The translations under genes and the position numbers were made by a program. Source: Bolinopsis microptera (taxonomy: Eukaryota; Ctenophora; Tentaculata; Lobata; Bolinopsidae). Taken from it: a stretch of 64,000 bases of DNA. The DNA lies in the NCBI RefSeq assembly GCF_026151205.1, contig NC_087073.1, positions 14,403,837-14,467,836 of the forward strand, in the 5' to 3' direction. This document shows, in pieces, positions 1 through 11,007 of this stretch (its first letter is position 1; each line of letters opens with the position of its first letter). The notes under the pieces were generated by a model. That model worked only from the letters and a program-made list of their open reading frames with translations. It ran no database searches and was not told the DNA's origin.

Positions 1-106
1 CAAACCTTCAGATAGATCTGTCGCAGAACAGAAAGAATTCGGAGAGGGACGAGTATGATGACATATCCTCAAGTTTTTAGAAGGTAATATGAAGTCCTTT
101 ACTATT
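1..106 (+). repeat. Left part of an interrupted satellite unit
   Basis: This is the beginning of a satellite unit of the same subtype as the units starting near 7794 and 9060; all three share the rare GAAAGAATT variant. It stops at ACTATT (101-106). The rest of the same unit resumes at 6617 with ACTATT followed by TACTTTGTTTAG. The unit is therefore split by the 107-6616 insertion, and the array probably continues left of the window. Confidence 0.85.
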
Positions 107-326
107 GGGGGGGGGGGGGGGGGGGGGTCCAACCCGATATCCGATATGAGGGTTGATGAGGCCAAAATCGGAATCGGAAAAATCGGAAAATTGAGAAATT
201 TTAGAGAATCGATCTCTAAAACCTCTCAGAAGTGAGGAAGTGATAAAAAACCCCTACATATGCTATATTGTTATGAGAAAACGAACTAATTGGACATTCC
301 ATTAGTATGTTTTATGTGTTTTTCCA

Positions 327-733
327 CTGCAGGGGCTAGTCTGCCGTTTTCTGACAAAAGTGCTTAAGTAACATTTTGGAAATTTCGGGTTTTTTGGTCC
401 AACTTTTGTTTTTGGGTCGAGAACTATCCCTGAGGACCATTGGATAGATTCGCCGACCCCCGAAACCCCCTTTTTGGAACCCCCTAAAATGCAAAATATG
501 GTCATTTTTCTGAGAAAAGTGCTTAAGTAACATTTTGGGAAACGGATGCCGTTTATCTCGAAAACGGTGCCATTTCGGGAACTGAAAACGGTGGCATTGT
601 TTTTTACGCCCAAAACTGGCCTAGTGACGGTAATTTGGTGATCGTGGGTCTTCTGGCCTGGGAGAAAACAATTTATGTCACTTAAGCACTTTTGTGAAAA
701 CGGGCTCGTTTTCTCACAAAAGTGCTTAAGTGC
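327..733. repeat. Cluster of TTAAGCAC-type motifs with a TTAA-bounded palindrome
   Basis: The motif TTAAGCACTTTTNTCAGAAA, or its complement, occurs near 345-370, 508-530, 675-700 and 710-733. The last two copies face each other and form a near-perfect palindrome of about 55 bp, bounded on both sides by TTAA. Further copies lie near 2948, 3118, 3296 and 3508. TTAA-bounded inverted ends are typical of Kolobok or piggyBac type elements, so these may be solo terminal repeats; that is inference. No credible gene is present in this stretch. Confidence 0.5.
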
Positions 734-1179
734 CATTATACGTTTAATTAAATGTTGATACTGCCAACTGAAACTATATAATCGGTACTCACAAATCTAA
801 ATTTTCACGGCGGATCGATTGGTGATGGTCATAAACTTCAGAAACGCTAGCTTCGCCGTCAAAATTGCCGATTTGTCAATGCAGAACGTTTCAAAATATA
901 CGTCATAATTTCTTATAAGTTGAGACTGGCGGGATTATCGACAGCCAAGGGAACATAACCAAAGAGATAGAAGCGATTTGCTTCACTGCTCCTACTCTGT
1001 TTTTTTATTGAAATCTTTCAAATCAGTCAATTACATACAAGTTTACACAATGAATTAGTTTAATATAATATTGTCCTCTAAGCATGGATTGTCAAAGTTG
1101 AAATTGTCTCGGACAAAATGTATGTAACCAAAGGACCTGAGGGTCACCAAAACACAGATATTGAGTGCAAATGCAGCTC

Positions 1180-2040
1180 CTGCACAAGCATGGGCCCTTA
1201 AAATTGATATGGAGAAAGTTCTTTTACTACCACACATGTAGTACAAGGAGTACAAGGAGGCGATTTTTACAAGACGCCTTGTCACATTTAACAAGACCTT
1301 CGCGAGGCTGGGGTCAGACGGAGCTCCTTTAGCGATTCTTTGGAATGAGTCAATCGCAGGAAGGAAAGATGAGAATGTGTCCTCGACTTGGATAAGGGCA
1401 ATACAAATTTTTGCCAGTTAGTTGGCAAGATTGGTAGCAGGGAGATCATTTTTTGGGCAGACAATTGTTCTGCTCAAAACAAGTGCTGGACTTTATTTAC
1501 TGCCCTATGTTCATCAACAGCCCAGATGTTGACCTGGACAAGATAACGGTCAAGTATCCCCAGTATCTAAAGCGAGTGCACACCTTTATGAGTGCAGACT
1601 CATTCCACCATAAAGTGGAGTTGTCCATTAAACAATCAGGTCAACTTCATGATTATAAGGACTTTGTTCAGGCAGTCGAACAGGTGGGTTTTGCGATAAG
1701 CATGAACTGCACATACTTTGAATCGTGGCCAAGGTCCTACGGAGCAAGCAACTAAAAAACTAAAGATGTTAAAGTTGTAAGTTTCCAGCGTGGGTCTGTA
1801 GAAATGGAATGGAAAACAAATCATGACGAGGTTTCCTTTCATTTCACTCCATTTCTCAGACAAAAAGACGAGAGACTCATTTCCATAGGCCAGGTTGCAA
1901 AATAGCTTTCGCCCAGGAAGAGCCCCGGGGGATAGCTACTCCCAAAAAACAAGACATTATACGTAAACTGTGCAGGCTTATGGCCCCGAGTAGTAGGGTA
2001 TTCTGGATGAACTTGCCTGATAGTACAGCTATATAACAGA
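1180..2040 (+). pseudogene. Decayed transposase-like gene fragment
   Basis: Reading the plus strand in shifting frames gives a consistent protein trace: MEKVLLLPHM, AIFTRRLVTFNKTFARLG, LWNESIAGRKDENVSS, WADNCSAQNKCWTLFTALCS, HTFMSADSFHHKVELS, VSFQRGSVEMEWKTNHDEV, KKQDIIRKLCRLMAPSSRVF. The order and the DNCSxQNK and ADSFHHxVE motifs match a transposon-associated protein family common in marine invertebrates, which I recall as DUF7869-type but cannot verify here. At least two in-frame stops (for example near 1237 and 1419) and a frameshift near 1520 break it, so it is not functional. It lies inside the 107-6616 insertion and may be its own or a nested element's transposase. Confidence 0.5.
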
Positions 2041-2937
2041 TATCTTAATCGAGTGTTTGACTAAAAATCAACTATTTCTTGTATTATTTACCATTTATTT
2101 ATGTACAGCATTACTTACAATTATGTTACATTTTTATACGCTTGTTTTTCTTTGCCTCGCGTTAAAATTAAAAAAAATTAAAAAATGAAATAAAGACTCT
2201 GCAAACATCTCAGAGAAATATTACCACCATAAAGAACAAAGAGGGAGTATCCTGGACCCCGAAATCCACCACTTTTCTGTACTTTCAGAGGTACCAATGT
2301 GGCAGGAAACCAGGGCTCATGCTGCCGCTGTGCTAAAGCAGTAGAGGGGATGGCGGCTTCTCTAGGATCTAACACGTCCTGAAGCAGACCAACACTATGT
2401 CCCAACGCACTGGTGTTGGGATGTCTGCCCCCGGTGCCTGTCCGGGTCAATAAAGCAGTCAAGCATCATGTATGTTATGTTGAGCATTCTCAACCAACAA
2501 ATGTGGGAACTCCCACGAAAGACCAAAACAGATCTAAAGAGACACTTAACAACATTGGAAAATAGACTTCAATTTGTTTATATAATTTATAAAGCGTATA
2601 TTATTGCCCACGTTAAGGGGCCTGTTAATAATTTATTAAATTATTAGCTATTTTAGATTTAATAATAATGCCTCGCGTTACGATATCAATAATTCGCAAA
2701 TCATTGGTCTTTATGAAGAAAGCCTCATCTGAGTTCTTAATTTAATTTCTAAAGAAAGCAACTTATTTATTATTATCCCGTACTTTCACCAATCAACTCT
2801 TCGTTGAAATGCTGGTAGAATTTCGACTATTTTTTAATCCGCTGGGGAGAAGGGAGTGTTTTCGTGTTCTTGAACCACCACCAATCAATTTGTCGTAAAA
2901 TTTTAGGACAGAATGATCGCAGATAAAGTTCCCACTA

Positions 2938-3310
2938 ATGTGGCTGTACTTAAGCACTTTTCTCAGAAAACGAAATTTTCTATTTCAGCGTGTCCCCTAT
3001 TTACAACCAATGTTTCATCACAACAGTTTTAGGCTAATTTTTCGTTTTACTTTCGATGACCAATGGTTTGAACGGGTCATTTTCATCAGAACATGTAGTA
3101 TTTGCCGATGTGACTGTACTTAAGCACTTTTCTCAGAAAACGAAATTTCAACTTTTCTATTCCAGCGTGTCCCCTATTTACAACCAATGTTTCATCACAA
3201 CAGTTTTAGGCTAATTTTTCGTTTTACTTTCGATGACCAATGGTTTGAACGGGTAATTTTCATCAGAACATGTAGTATTTGCCGATGTGACTGTACTTAA
3301 GCACTTTTCT
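2938..3310 (+). repeat. Two-copy 178-bp tandem repeat
   Basis: Two near-identical units start near 2941 and 3111, and a third is truncated near 3289. Each opens with CTGTACTTAAGCACTTTTCT and continues with AACGAAATTTC and a shared segment ending TAGTATTTGCCGATGTG. The repeat carries the TTAAGCAC motif seen at 327-733. Confidence 0.8.
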
Positions 3311-3868
3311 AAGAAATTCACACTATAATTTGTGATTTTGAGGCACTTTCCGAGAAGTTAGGATGATGAAACCTTGTCAGAAGTCTCAAAAGTTGACAAA
3401 GTACCTTAGAAACATAGTGGGTGCAGTTTAAATTGGACAGCAGCTAGCCCAGAGCAATTACAGAATTGAAATCTTTTAAGTCAATTTGCACAAAATGAAC
3501 CTTGTGTTACTTAAGCACTTTTGTCAGAAAACGGCAGTAGTATGCTCACTACTAGTTGGAGTTGTCATGTACTCCCAGACCCGAGTGCTTTGGCCTCTTG
3601 ACGTGAGATCGATTGTTTCTGCTCATTAATTTTATCCCTGTTACTTGTTATTATGTATTAGTACAACACTAGGGTTATATTTTGTGGTCCGGTCTTTAAA
3701 CATACCATAATATCACTAGTACACTGCACCTTAAATGTATAGTCAAGTACATTTGTATCGTAACACATGCTTGGCTGGGGGATCATGTTTTGTGTCCGTT
3801 CGGTACCCTGTATTTTCAAAACGGACAAAAAGTAGGGCGGACAAAAACAGACAAAACATTTAGATGTC

Positions 3869-5945
3869 CTCCTCCTCCTCCTCCTAAGTCTTCCTCCTCC
3901 TGAGTCCTTCTCCTCCTCAGTCCTCTTCAGTCCTCTTCCTGACTCCTCGTCCTCGTCCTCGTCCTTCTCCTCAGTCCTCCTCACCCTCCTCCTCAATCCC
4001 CTTCTCCTCCTCAGTCCTACTCCCAGTCCTCCTCTTTCTCCTTCTCCTTCTCCTTCTCCTCCTCCTCATCCTCATTTCTCCTCCTGATCCTCCTTCTCCT
4101 CCCCATCAGTTCTCCTTAGTCCTCCTCATAGTCGTCCTCCTCCTCCTGAGTCCTCATCCTCCTCCACCTCCTGAGTCCACCTCCTGAGTCCTCCTCCTGA
4201 GTCCTCATCCTCCTCCTCAGTCATCATCCTCTTCCTCCTGAGTCCTCCCCCAGTCCTCCTCCTCCTTCTCCTCCTCATCCTCCTCCTCCTTCTCCTCCTC
4301 ATCAGTCCTCATCAGTCATCCTCTGTCCTCCTCATAATCGTCCTCGTCCTCATCCTCGTCCTTAGTCCTCCTCCTCCTTATCCTCCTCCTCAGTCCTCCC
4401 CCAGTCCTAATCCTCCTCCTTCTCCTCCTCCTCCTACTCCTCCTCCTCCTTCTCCTCTTTCTTCTCCTCCTAATCATTCCTCCTCCTCAGTCGTCCTCCG
4501 CCTCCTCCTCGTCCTTAGTCCTCGTCCTCTTCAGTATTCCTCCTCAGTCCTCCTCAGTCCTCATCCTCCTCATCCTCCTCCTCCTCCTCAGTCCTCCTCC
4601 TCATCCTCCTCTTCCTTCTCCTCTTCCTTCTCCTCCTAATCATTCCTCCTCCTCAGTCGTCCTCCGCCTCCTCCTCGTCCTTAGTCCTCGTCCTCTTCAG
4701 TATTCCTCCTCAGTCCTCCTCAGTCCTCGTCCTCCTCATCCTCCTCCTCCTCCTCAGTCCTCCTCCTCATCCTCCTCCTCCTTCTCCTCTTCCTTCTCCT
4801 AATCAGTCCTCCTCCTCAGTCGTCCTCCTCCTCTTCATTAGCCCTTGTCCTCATCCTCCTAGTCCTCGTCCTTAGTCCTCGTCCTCATCCTCCTCAGTCT
4901 TCCTCCTCAGTCCTCATCAGTCTCATTGTCCTCATCCTCCTCCCCAAGTCCTCCTCTTTCTCAGTCCTCCCCCAGTCCTCCTTCTCATCCTCCTCATCCT
5001 CTTCAGTCGTCATCTTGTTCCTCCTCAGTCCTCCTCTTCCTCCTACTCGTCAGTCCTCCTCCTCCTCCTTCTCCTCAGTCCTCCTCCTCCTCCGCAGTCC
5101 TTCTCCTCCTCGTCAGTCCTCCTCCTCGCCAGTCCTCCTTCTCCTTCTTCTCCTCCTACTCCTAAGTCCTCCTCCTCCTCCTCAGTCCTCCTCCTCCCTC
5201 TCATCCTTTTCCTCCTTCTCCTCCTTCTCCTCCTACTCCTAAGTCATCCTCCTGCTCCTCAGTCCTCCCCCAGTCCTCCTCCTCATCAGTCCTCCCCCAG
5301 TCCTCCTTCTCCTCCTCCTCATCCTCAGTCCTCCTCCTCATCATCCTCCTCAGTCCTCCCTAAGTCCTCCTCTTCCTCAGTCCTCCCTAGTCCTCCTTCT
5401 CCTCCTCCTCATCCTCAGTCCTCCTCCTCATCCTCAGTCCTCCTCCTCAGTCCTCCTCGTCCTTAGTCCTCCCCCAGTCCTCCTTCTCCTCATCCTCAGT
5501 CCTCCTCCTCAGTCCTCGTCCTTCTCCTTTTTAACAGTCCTCCTCCTCAGTCTTCCTCCTCGTCCTCGCTCTCGTCCTCCTCCTTCTCGTCTTCCTCCAC
5601 ACCAATCCTGCTCCTCTTCCTCAGTCCTCCCTCTCTTCAGTCCTCCTCCTCCTCAGTCCTCCTCGGTCCTCCTCTTTCTCCTCAGTCTTCCTCCTTTTCC
5701 TCCTCCTCCTCATTTCTCCTCCTCATCCTCCTCCTCCTTCTTCTCTTCCTTCTCCTCCTAATCAGTCCTCCTCCTAATCAGTCCTCCGCCTCAGTTCTCC
5801 TCCTCCTCGTCCTTAGTCCTCGTCCTCGTCCTCATCCTCCTAGTCCTCGTCCTCATCCTCCTAGTGCTCGTCCTGGTCCTCCTCAGTCTTCCTCCTCTGT
5901 CCTCCTCAGTCCTCCTTCTCCTCAGTCCTCCTCCTCCTCCTCATC
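3869..5945 (+). repeat. 2.1-kb CCT-rich polypyrimidine tract
   Basis: About 2 kb of almost pure C and T on the plus strand is built from TCC/CCT triplets interrupted by CAGTCC, CGTCC and TAGTCC variants. Some longer blocks are repeated, for example 4455-4620 against 4625-4800. Apparent reading frames through it, rich in Ser/Pro/Leu on one strand and Arg/Glu on the other, are products of the triplet repeat and not genes. Mirror-symmetric purine/pyrimidine runs of this kind can form triplex DNA. Confidence 0.95.
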
Positions 5946-6616
5946 AGTTTACACAATTTATTGTTACTAAAATGTTTTTAAACGCATTTGAGTCTGTAAC
6001 ATATTGACATGTTACTGTTACTGACTCAAAATGTGCCCGAGAATTTTGTTGTTTAACAGAGTTTTACTCTCCAGTACTATGGAAAAGTTGTTACATGATA
6101 AATAAAGATTTTGATAAATAAAGTGATTTTCATCCCTTTTAATGTTATTGAAAATTGTGTAGACTATTCTTTGTATCTAACTGAGGATTGGAAGTTTGAG
6201 AAAGGACCATAGTCATTAACCGTGCTACCCATTTCTGCAGATAGCCTGTTACAAATTGTGGAGACAATTTAAATCAAAAGTTACTAAAGCGTTCGCTATT
6301 TGTTACGATTGTTATTACCAACCGTACCTCTTTCAATTGTGGACCGGGGTGGATGTTTCTGTCAAACAAGAGTTGGTACGACATTGTGTTGTTTTTCGGA
6401 CGAAACGATTCTTGTTTGGAACAAGATACCATTTTTGGGGTTCTGGGACCACCACCAATCGATTTCTTGTCATATTTAAGTACAGAAATAGCTACCTATA
6501 TCGCCTAGAAACCTCAGAGGGAAGATTTAAATTTTCCCGATTTTTCCGATATGAGGGTTGATGAGGCCAAAATCGGGATCGGAATGATCGGAATTGATCG
6601 GGTTGGACCCCCCCCC

Positions 6617-9600
6617 ACTATTTACTTTGTTTAGTATTGTATAATGATGAAAGTTACAATTTGAGTTTTCAATGAATACAATTTTGTACGTCAGTCTGAA
6701 TTTACAGAAAAAAGTAACCACTAATATAATCTGTATACTTAAAATAAAAGTTATAACGCTACATACCTTCAGATAGTTCTGTCACAGAATAACACACAAA
6801 TAATTCGGAGAGGAAGAGTATGTTGGCATATAATCCTTAAGTTTTTAGAAGGTAATATAAAGTCCTTTACTATTTTGTATTTACGTTTTTAAGTATTGTG
6901 ATAATATAATGATGAAAGTTACAATTTGAGTTTTCAATGAATACAATTTTGTACGTCAGTCTGAATTTACAGAAAATAGTAACCACTAATCTGTATAGTT
7001 TAAACAAAAGTTATAACACTACAAACCTTCAGCTTCAGATAGATCTGTCACAGAATAACACACAAATAATTCGGAGGGGACGAGTATGATGGCATATCCT
7101 CAAGTTTTTAGAAGGTAATATATAGAAGGCCTATAATGTACACCACTATTTACCTTGTTTTATATTGTGATAATATAATAATGATATTTACAATTTGAGT
7201 TTTCAATGAATACAACTTTGTACGTCAGTCTGAATTTACAGAAAATAGTAACTACTAATCTGTATACTTTAAATAAAAGTTATAACACTACATACCTTCA
7301 GATAGATCTGTCACAGAATAACACACAAATAATTCGGAGGGGACGAGTATGATGGCATATCCTCAAGTTTTTAGAAGGTAATATAATGTACACCACTATT
7401 AACCTTGTTTTATATTGTGATAATATAATGATGATATTTACAATTTGAGTTTTCAATGAATACAATTTTGTACGTCAGTCTGAATTTACAGAAAATAGTA
7501 ACCACTAATCTGTATATTTTAAATTAAAGTTGTAACACTACATACCTTCAGATAGATCTGTCGCAGAACAACACGCGGACAATTCGGAGAGGAAGAGTAT
7601 GTTGGCATATCATTCAGTTTTTAGAAGGTAATATAAAGTCCCTTACTATTTACCTTGTTTTATATTGTGATAATATAATGATGATATTTACAATTTGAGT
7701 TTTCAATGAATACAATTTTGTACGTCAGTCTGAATTTACAGAAAATATTAACTATTAATCTGTATACTTTAAATGAAAGTTATAACACTACAAACCTTCA
7801 GATAGATCTGTCGCAGAACAGAAAGAATTTGGAGAGGGAGAGTATGTTGACATATCCTTAAGTTTTTAGAAGGTAATATGAAGTCCTTTACTATTTACTT
7901 TGTTTAGTATTGTATAATGATGAAAGTTACAATTTGAGTTTTCAATGAATACAATTTTGTACGTCAGTCTGAATTTACAGAAAAAAGTGACCACTAATCT
8001 GTATACTTAAAATAAAAGTTATAACGCTACATACCTTCAGATAGTTCTGTCACAGAATAACACACAAATAATTCGGAGAGGAAGAGTATGTTGGCATATA
8101 ATCCTTAAGTTTTTAGAAGGTAATATAAAGTCCTTTACTATTTTGTATTTACGTTGTTAAGTATTGTGATAATATAATGATGAAAGTTACAATTTGAGTT
8201 TTCAATGAATACAATTTTGTACGTCAGTCTGAATTTACAGAAAATAGTAACCACTAATCTGTATAGTTTAAATAAAAGTTATAACACTACAAACCTTCAG
8301 ATAGATCTGTCACAGAATAACACACAAATAATTCGGAGGGGACGAGTATGATGGCATATCCTCAAGTTTTTAGAAGGTAATATATAGAAGGCCTATAATG
8401 TACACCACTATTTACCTTGTTTTATATTGTGATAATATAATAATGATATTTACAATTAGAGTTTTCAATGAATACAACTTTGTACGTCAGTCTGAATTTA
8501 CAGAAAATTGTAACTACGAATCTGTATACTTTAAATAAAAGTTATAACACTACAAACCTTCAGATAGTTCTGTCACAGAATAACACACAAATAATTCGGG
8601 TGGGACGAGTATGATGGCATATCCTCAAGTTTTAGAAGGTAATATAATGTACACCACTATTTACCTTGTTTTATATTGTGATAATATAATGATGATATTT
8701 ACAATTTGAGTTTTCAATGAATACAATTTTGTACGTCAGTCTGAATTTACAGAAAATAGTAACCACTAATCTATATATACTTTAAATGAAAGTTATAACA
8801 CTGCATACCTTCAGATAGTTCTGCTGTCACAGAACAACACACAAATAATTCGGAGGGGACGAGTATGATGGCATATCCTCAAGTTTTTAGAAGGTAATAT
8901 AATGTACACCACTATTTACCTTGTTTTATATTGTGATAATTTAATGATGATATTTACAATTTGAGTTTTCAATGAATACAATTTTGTACGTCAGTCTGAA
9001 TTTACAGAAAATAGTAACTATTAATCTGTATACTTTAAATGAAAGTTATAACACTACAAACCTTCAGATAGATCTGTCGCAGAACAGAAAGAATTTGGAG
9101 AGGGAGAGTATGTTGACATATCCTTAAGTTTTTAGAAGGTAATATGAAGTCCTTTACTATTTACTTTGTTTAGTATTGTATAATGATGAAAGTTACAATT
9201 TGAGTTTTCAATGAATACAATTTGTACGTCAGTCTGAATTTACAGAAAAAAAGTGACCACTAATCTGTATACTTAAAATAAAAGTTATAACGCTACATAC
9301 CTTCAGATAGTTCTGTCACAGAATAACACACAAATAATTCGGAGAGGAAGAGTATGTTGGCATATAATCCTTAAGTTTTTAGAAAGTAATATAAAGTCCT
9401 TTACTATTTTGTATTTACGTTGTTAAGTATTGTGATAATATAATGATGAAAGTTACAATTTGAGTTTTCAATGAATACAATTTTGTACGTCAGTCTGAAT
9501 TTACAGAAAATAGTAACCACTAATCTGTATAGTTTAAATAAAAGTTATAACACTACAAACCTTCAGATAGATCTGTCACAGAATAACACACAAATAATTC

Positions 9601-10552
9601 GGAGGGGACGAGTATGATGGCATATCCTCAAGTTTTTAGAAGGTAATATATAGAAGGCCTATAATGTACACCACTATTTACCTTGTTTTATATTGTGATA
9701 ATATAATAATGATATTTACAATTTGAGTTTTCAATGAATACAACTTTGTACGTCAGTCTGAATTTACAGAAAATTGTAACTACGAATCTGTATACTTTAA
9801 ATAAAAGTTATAACACTACAAACCTTCAGATAGTTCTGTCACAGAATAACACACAAATAATTCGGGTGGGACGAGTATGATGGCATATCCTCAAGTTTTT
9901 AGAAGGTAATATAATGTACACCACTATTTACCTTGTTTTATATTGTGATAATATAATGATGATATTTACAATTTGAGTTTTCAATGAATACAATTTTGTA
10001 CGTCAGTCTGAATTTACAGAAAATAGTAACCAATAATCTATATATACTTTAAATGAAAGTTATAACACTGCATACCTTCAGATAGTTCTGCTGTCACAGA
10101 ACAACACACAAATAATTCGGAGGGGACGAGTATGATGGCATATCCTCAAGTTTTTAGAAGGTAATATAATGTCCACCACTATTGACCTTGTTTTATATTG
10201 TGATAATATAATGATGATATTTACAATTTGAGTTTTCAATGAATATACTTTTGTACGTCAGTCTGAATTTACAGAAAATAGTAACTATTAATCTGTATAC
10301 TTTAAATGAAATTTATAACACTACAAACCTTCAGATAGTTCTGTCGCAGAACAACACACAAATAATTCGGAGAGGGAGAGTATGTTGGCATATCATCCAG
10401 TTTTTAGAAGGTAATATAATGTCCACCACTATTTACGTTGCTTTATAGTGTGATAATATAATGATGATAGTTACAATTTGAGTTATCAATGAATACAACT
10501 TTGTACGTCAGTCTGAATTTACAGAAAATAGTAACCACTAATCTGTATAATT
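6617..10552 (+). repeat. Satellite array, ~250-bp units, 15 copies, five-unit higher-order period
   Basis: Units begin with ACCTTCAGATAG at about 6765, 7023, 7291, 7543, 7794, 8033, 8294, 8556, 8807, 9060, 9299, 9559, 9820, 10074 and 10327, so unit length is 239-268 bp. Landmarks in each unit are CAAGTTTTTAGAAGGTAATA, ACAATTTGAGTTTTCAATGA and TTGTACGTCAGTCTGAATTT. Unit subtypes repeat in the same order from 7794 and from 9060 (period about 1,266 bp), which shows recent amplification of a five-unit block. The array decays after 10550, and a degraded unit is visible at 10590-10640. No convincing coding sequence is present. Confidence 0.95.
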
Positions 10553-11007
10553 TTAATGATGATCATAACCCAATGTATTCTCCAGAAGCCCATAGTCCAG
10601 AATGATCTGTCGTAGTACAACACTCTCATAGAAAAGATGGACATTAAACATTGTGGCGATTTACGCAGAACAATGATAATACAGACTTTGAGATTATCTG
10701 ATTTGAGGGGCATTAATTTATGACTATCAAGAGTATATTGACATTTTATGGGGTGATATGGTTTATAGTTTTATCAAGTAATAAGAATGGTTGTAAATAA
10801 ACTATAACCGTGTACAATATGTTTATTTTTCAGATTTGTGGTTTATTCACTGCTATTACTAGCCATGATTCATATTACTATTTTCATGTCATTTCAAATG
10901 CAATGATTTGTTCCCCAACCAAAAGTACAATCTTATGTCAGAAATTTGAATTAGATAAAATATTTTCCGTCCTAACCACAACATAAATTCAGAAATATAA
11001 TGATAAA
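10553..11007. other. Degraded satellite edge and FIP1 upstream region
   Basis: The first 100 bases contain a worn satellite unit (ATGATCTGTCGTAGTACAAC matches the unit start). The rest is AT-rich. A possible 3' splice site, TTTATTTTTCAG, at 10821-10832 could end a 5' UTR intron of the FIP1 gene. I see no clear TATA box. Confidence 0.4.

Larger units (their letters stand above)
107..6616. mobile_element. 6.5-kb insertion with poly-G/poly-C inverted termini and 6-bp target duplication
   Basis: The left end is a run of 21 G followed by TCCAACCCGAT. The right end is ATCGGGTTGGA followed by nine C, the inverted copy of the left end. Both ends are flanked by ACTATT (101-106 and 6617-6622), and removing the insert restores a normal satellite unit. 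Just inside both ends is the same direct sequence, beginning CCGATATGAGGGTTGATGAG and ending CCAAAATCGG. The interior holds a decayed transposase (about 1180-2040), two clusters of a TTAAGCAC motif, a 178-bp tandem repeat and a 2.1-kb pyrimidine tract. The family is not recognised: the 6-bp duplication does not fit Tc1/mariner (TA), PIF/Harbinger (3 bp), hAT (8 bp) or piggyBac (TTAA). Nested insertions inside it are likely. Confidence 0.75.

Noticed and set aside
302..736. 144-codon minus-strand open frame at the left end of the insertion
   Set aside because: It runs through repeated TTAAGCAC motifs, its repeated LKHF peptides come from the DNA repeat, and it has no family similarity.
3658..5242. 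Ser/Pro-rich and Arg/Glu-rich open frames in the CCT tract
   Set aside because: They are translations of a triplet repeat, with no start context, splice sites or family similarity.
6617..10552. Satellite units as spliced-leader or other small RNA genes
   Set aside because: AAGTTTTTAG resembles an Sm site, but it lies before, not after, the only good donor (AAGGTAATA), and no promoter-like element or conserved exon boundary is evident.
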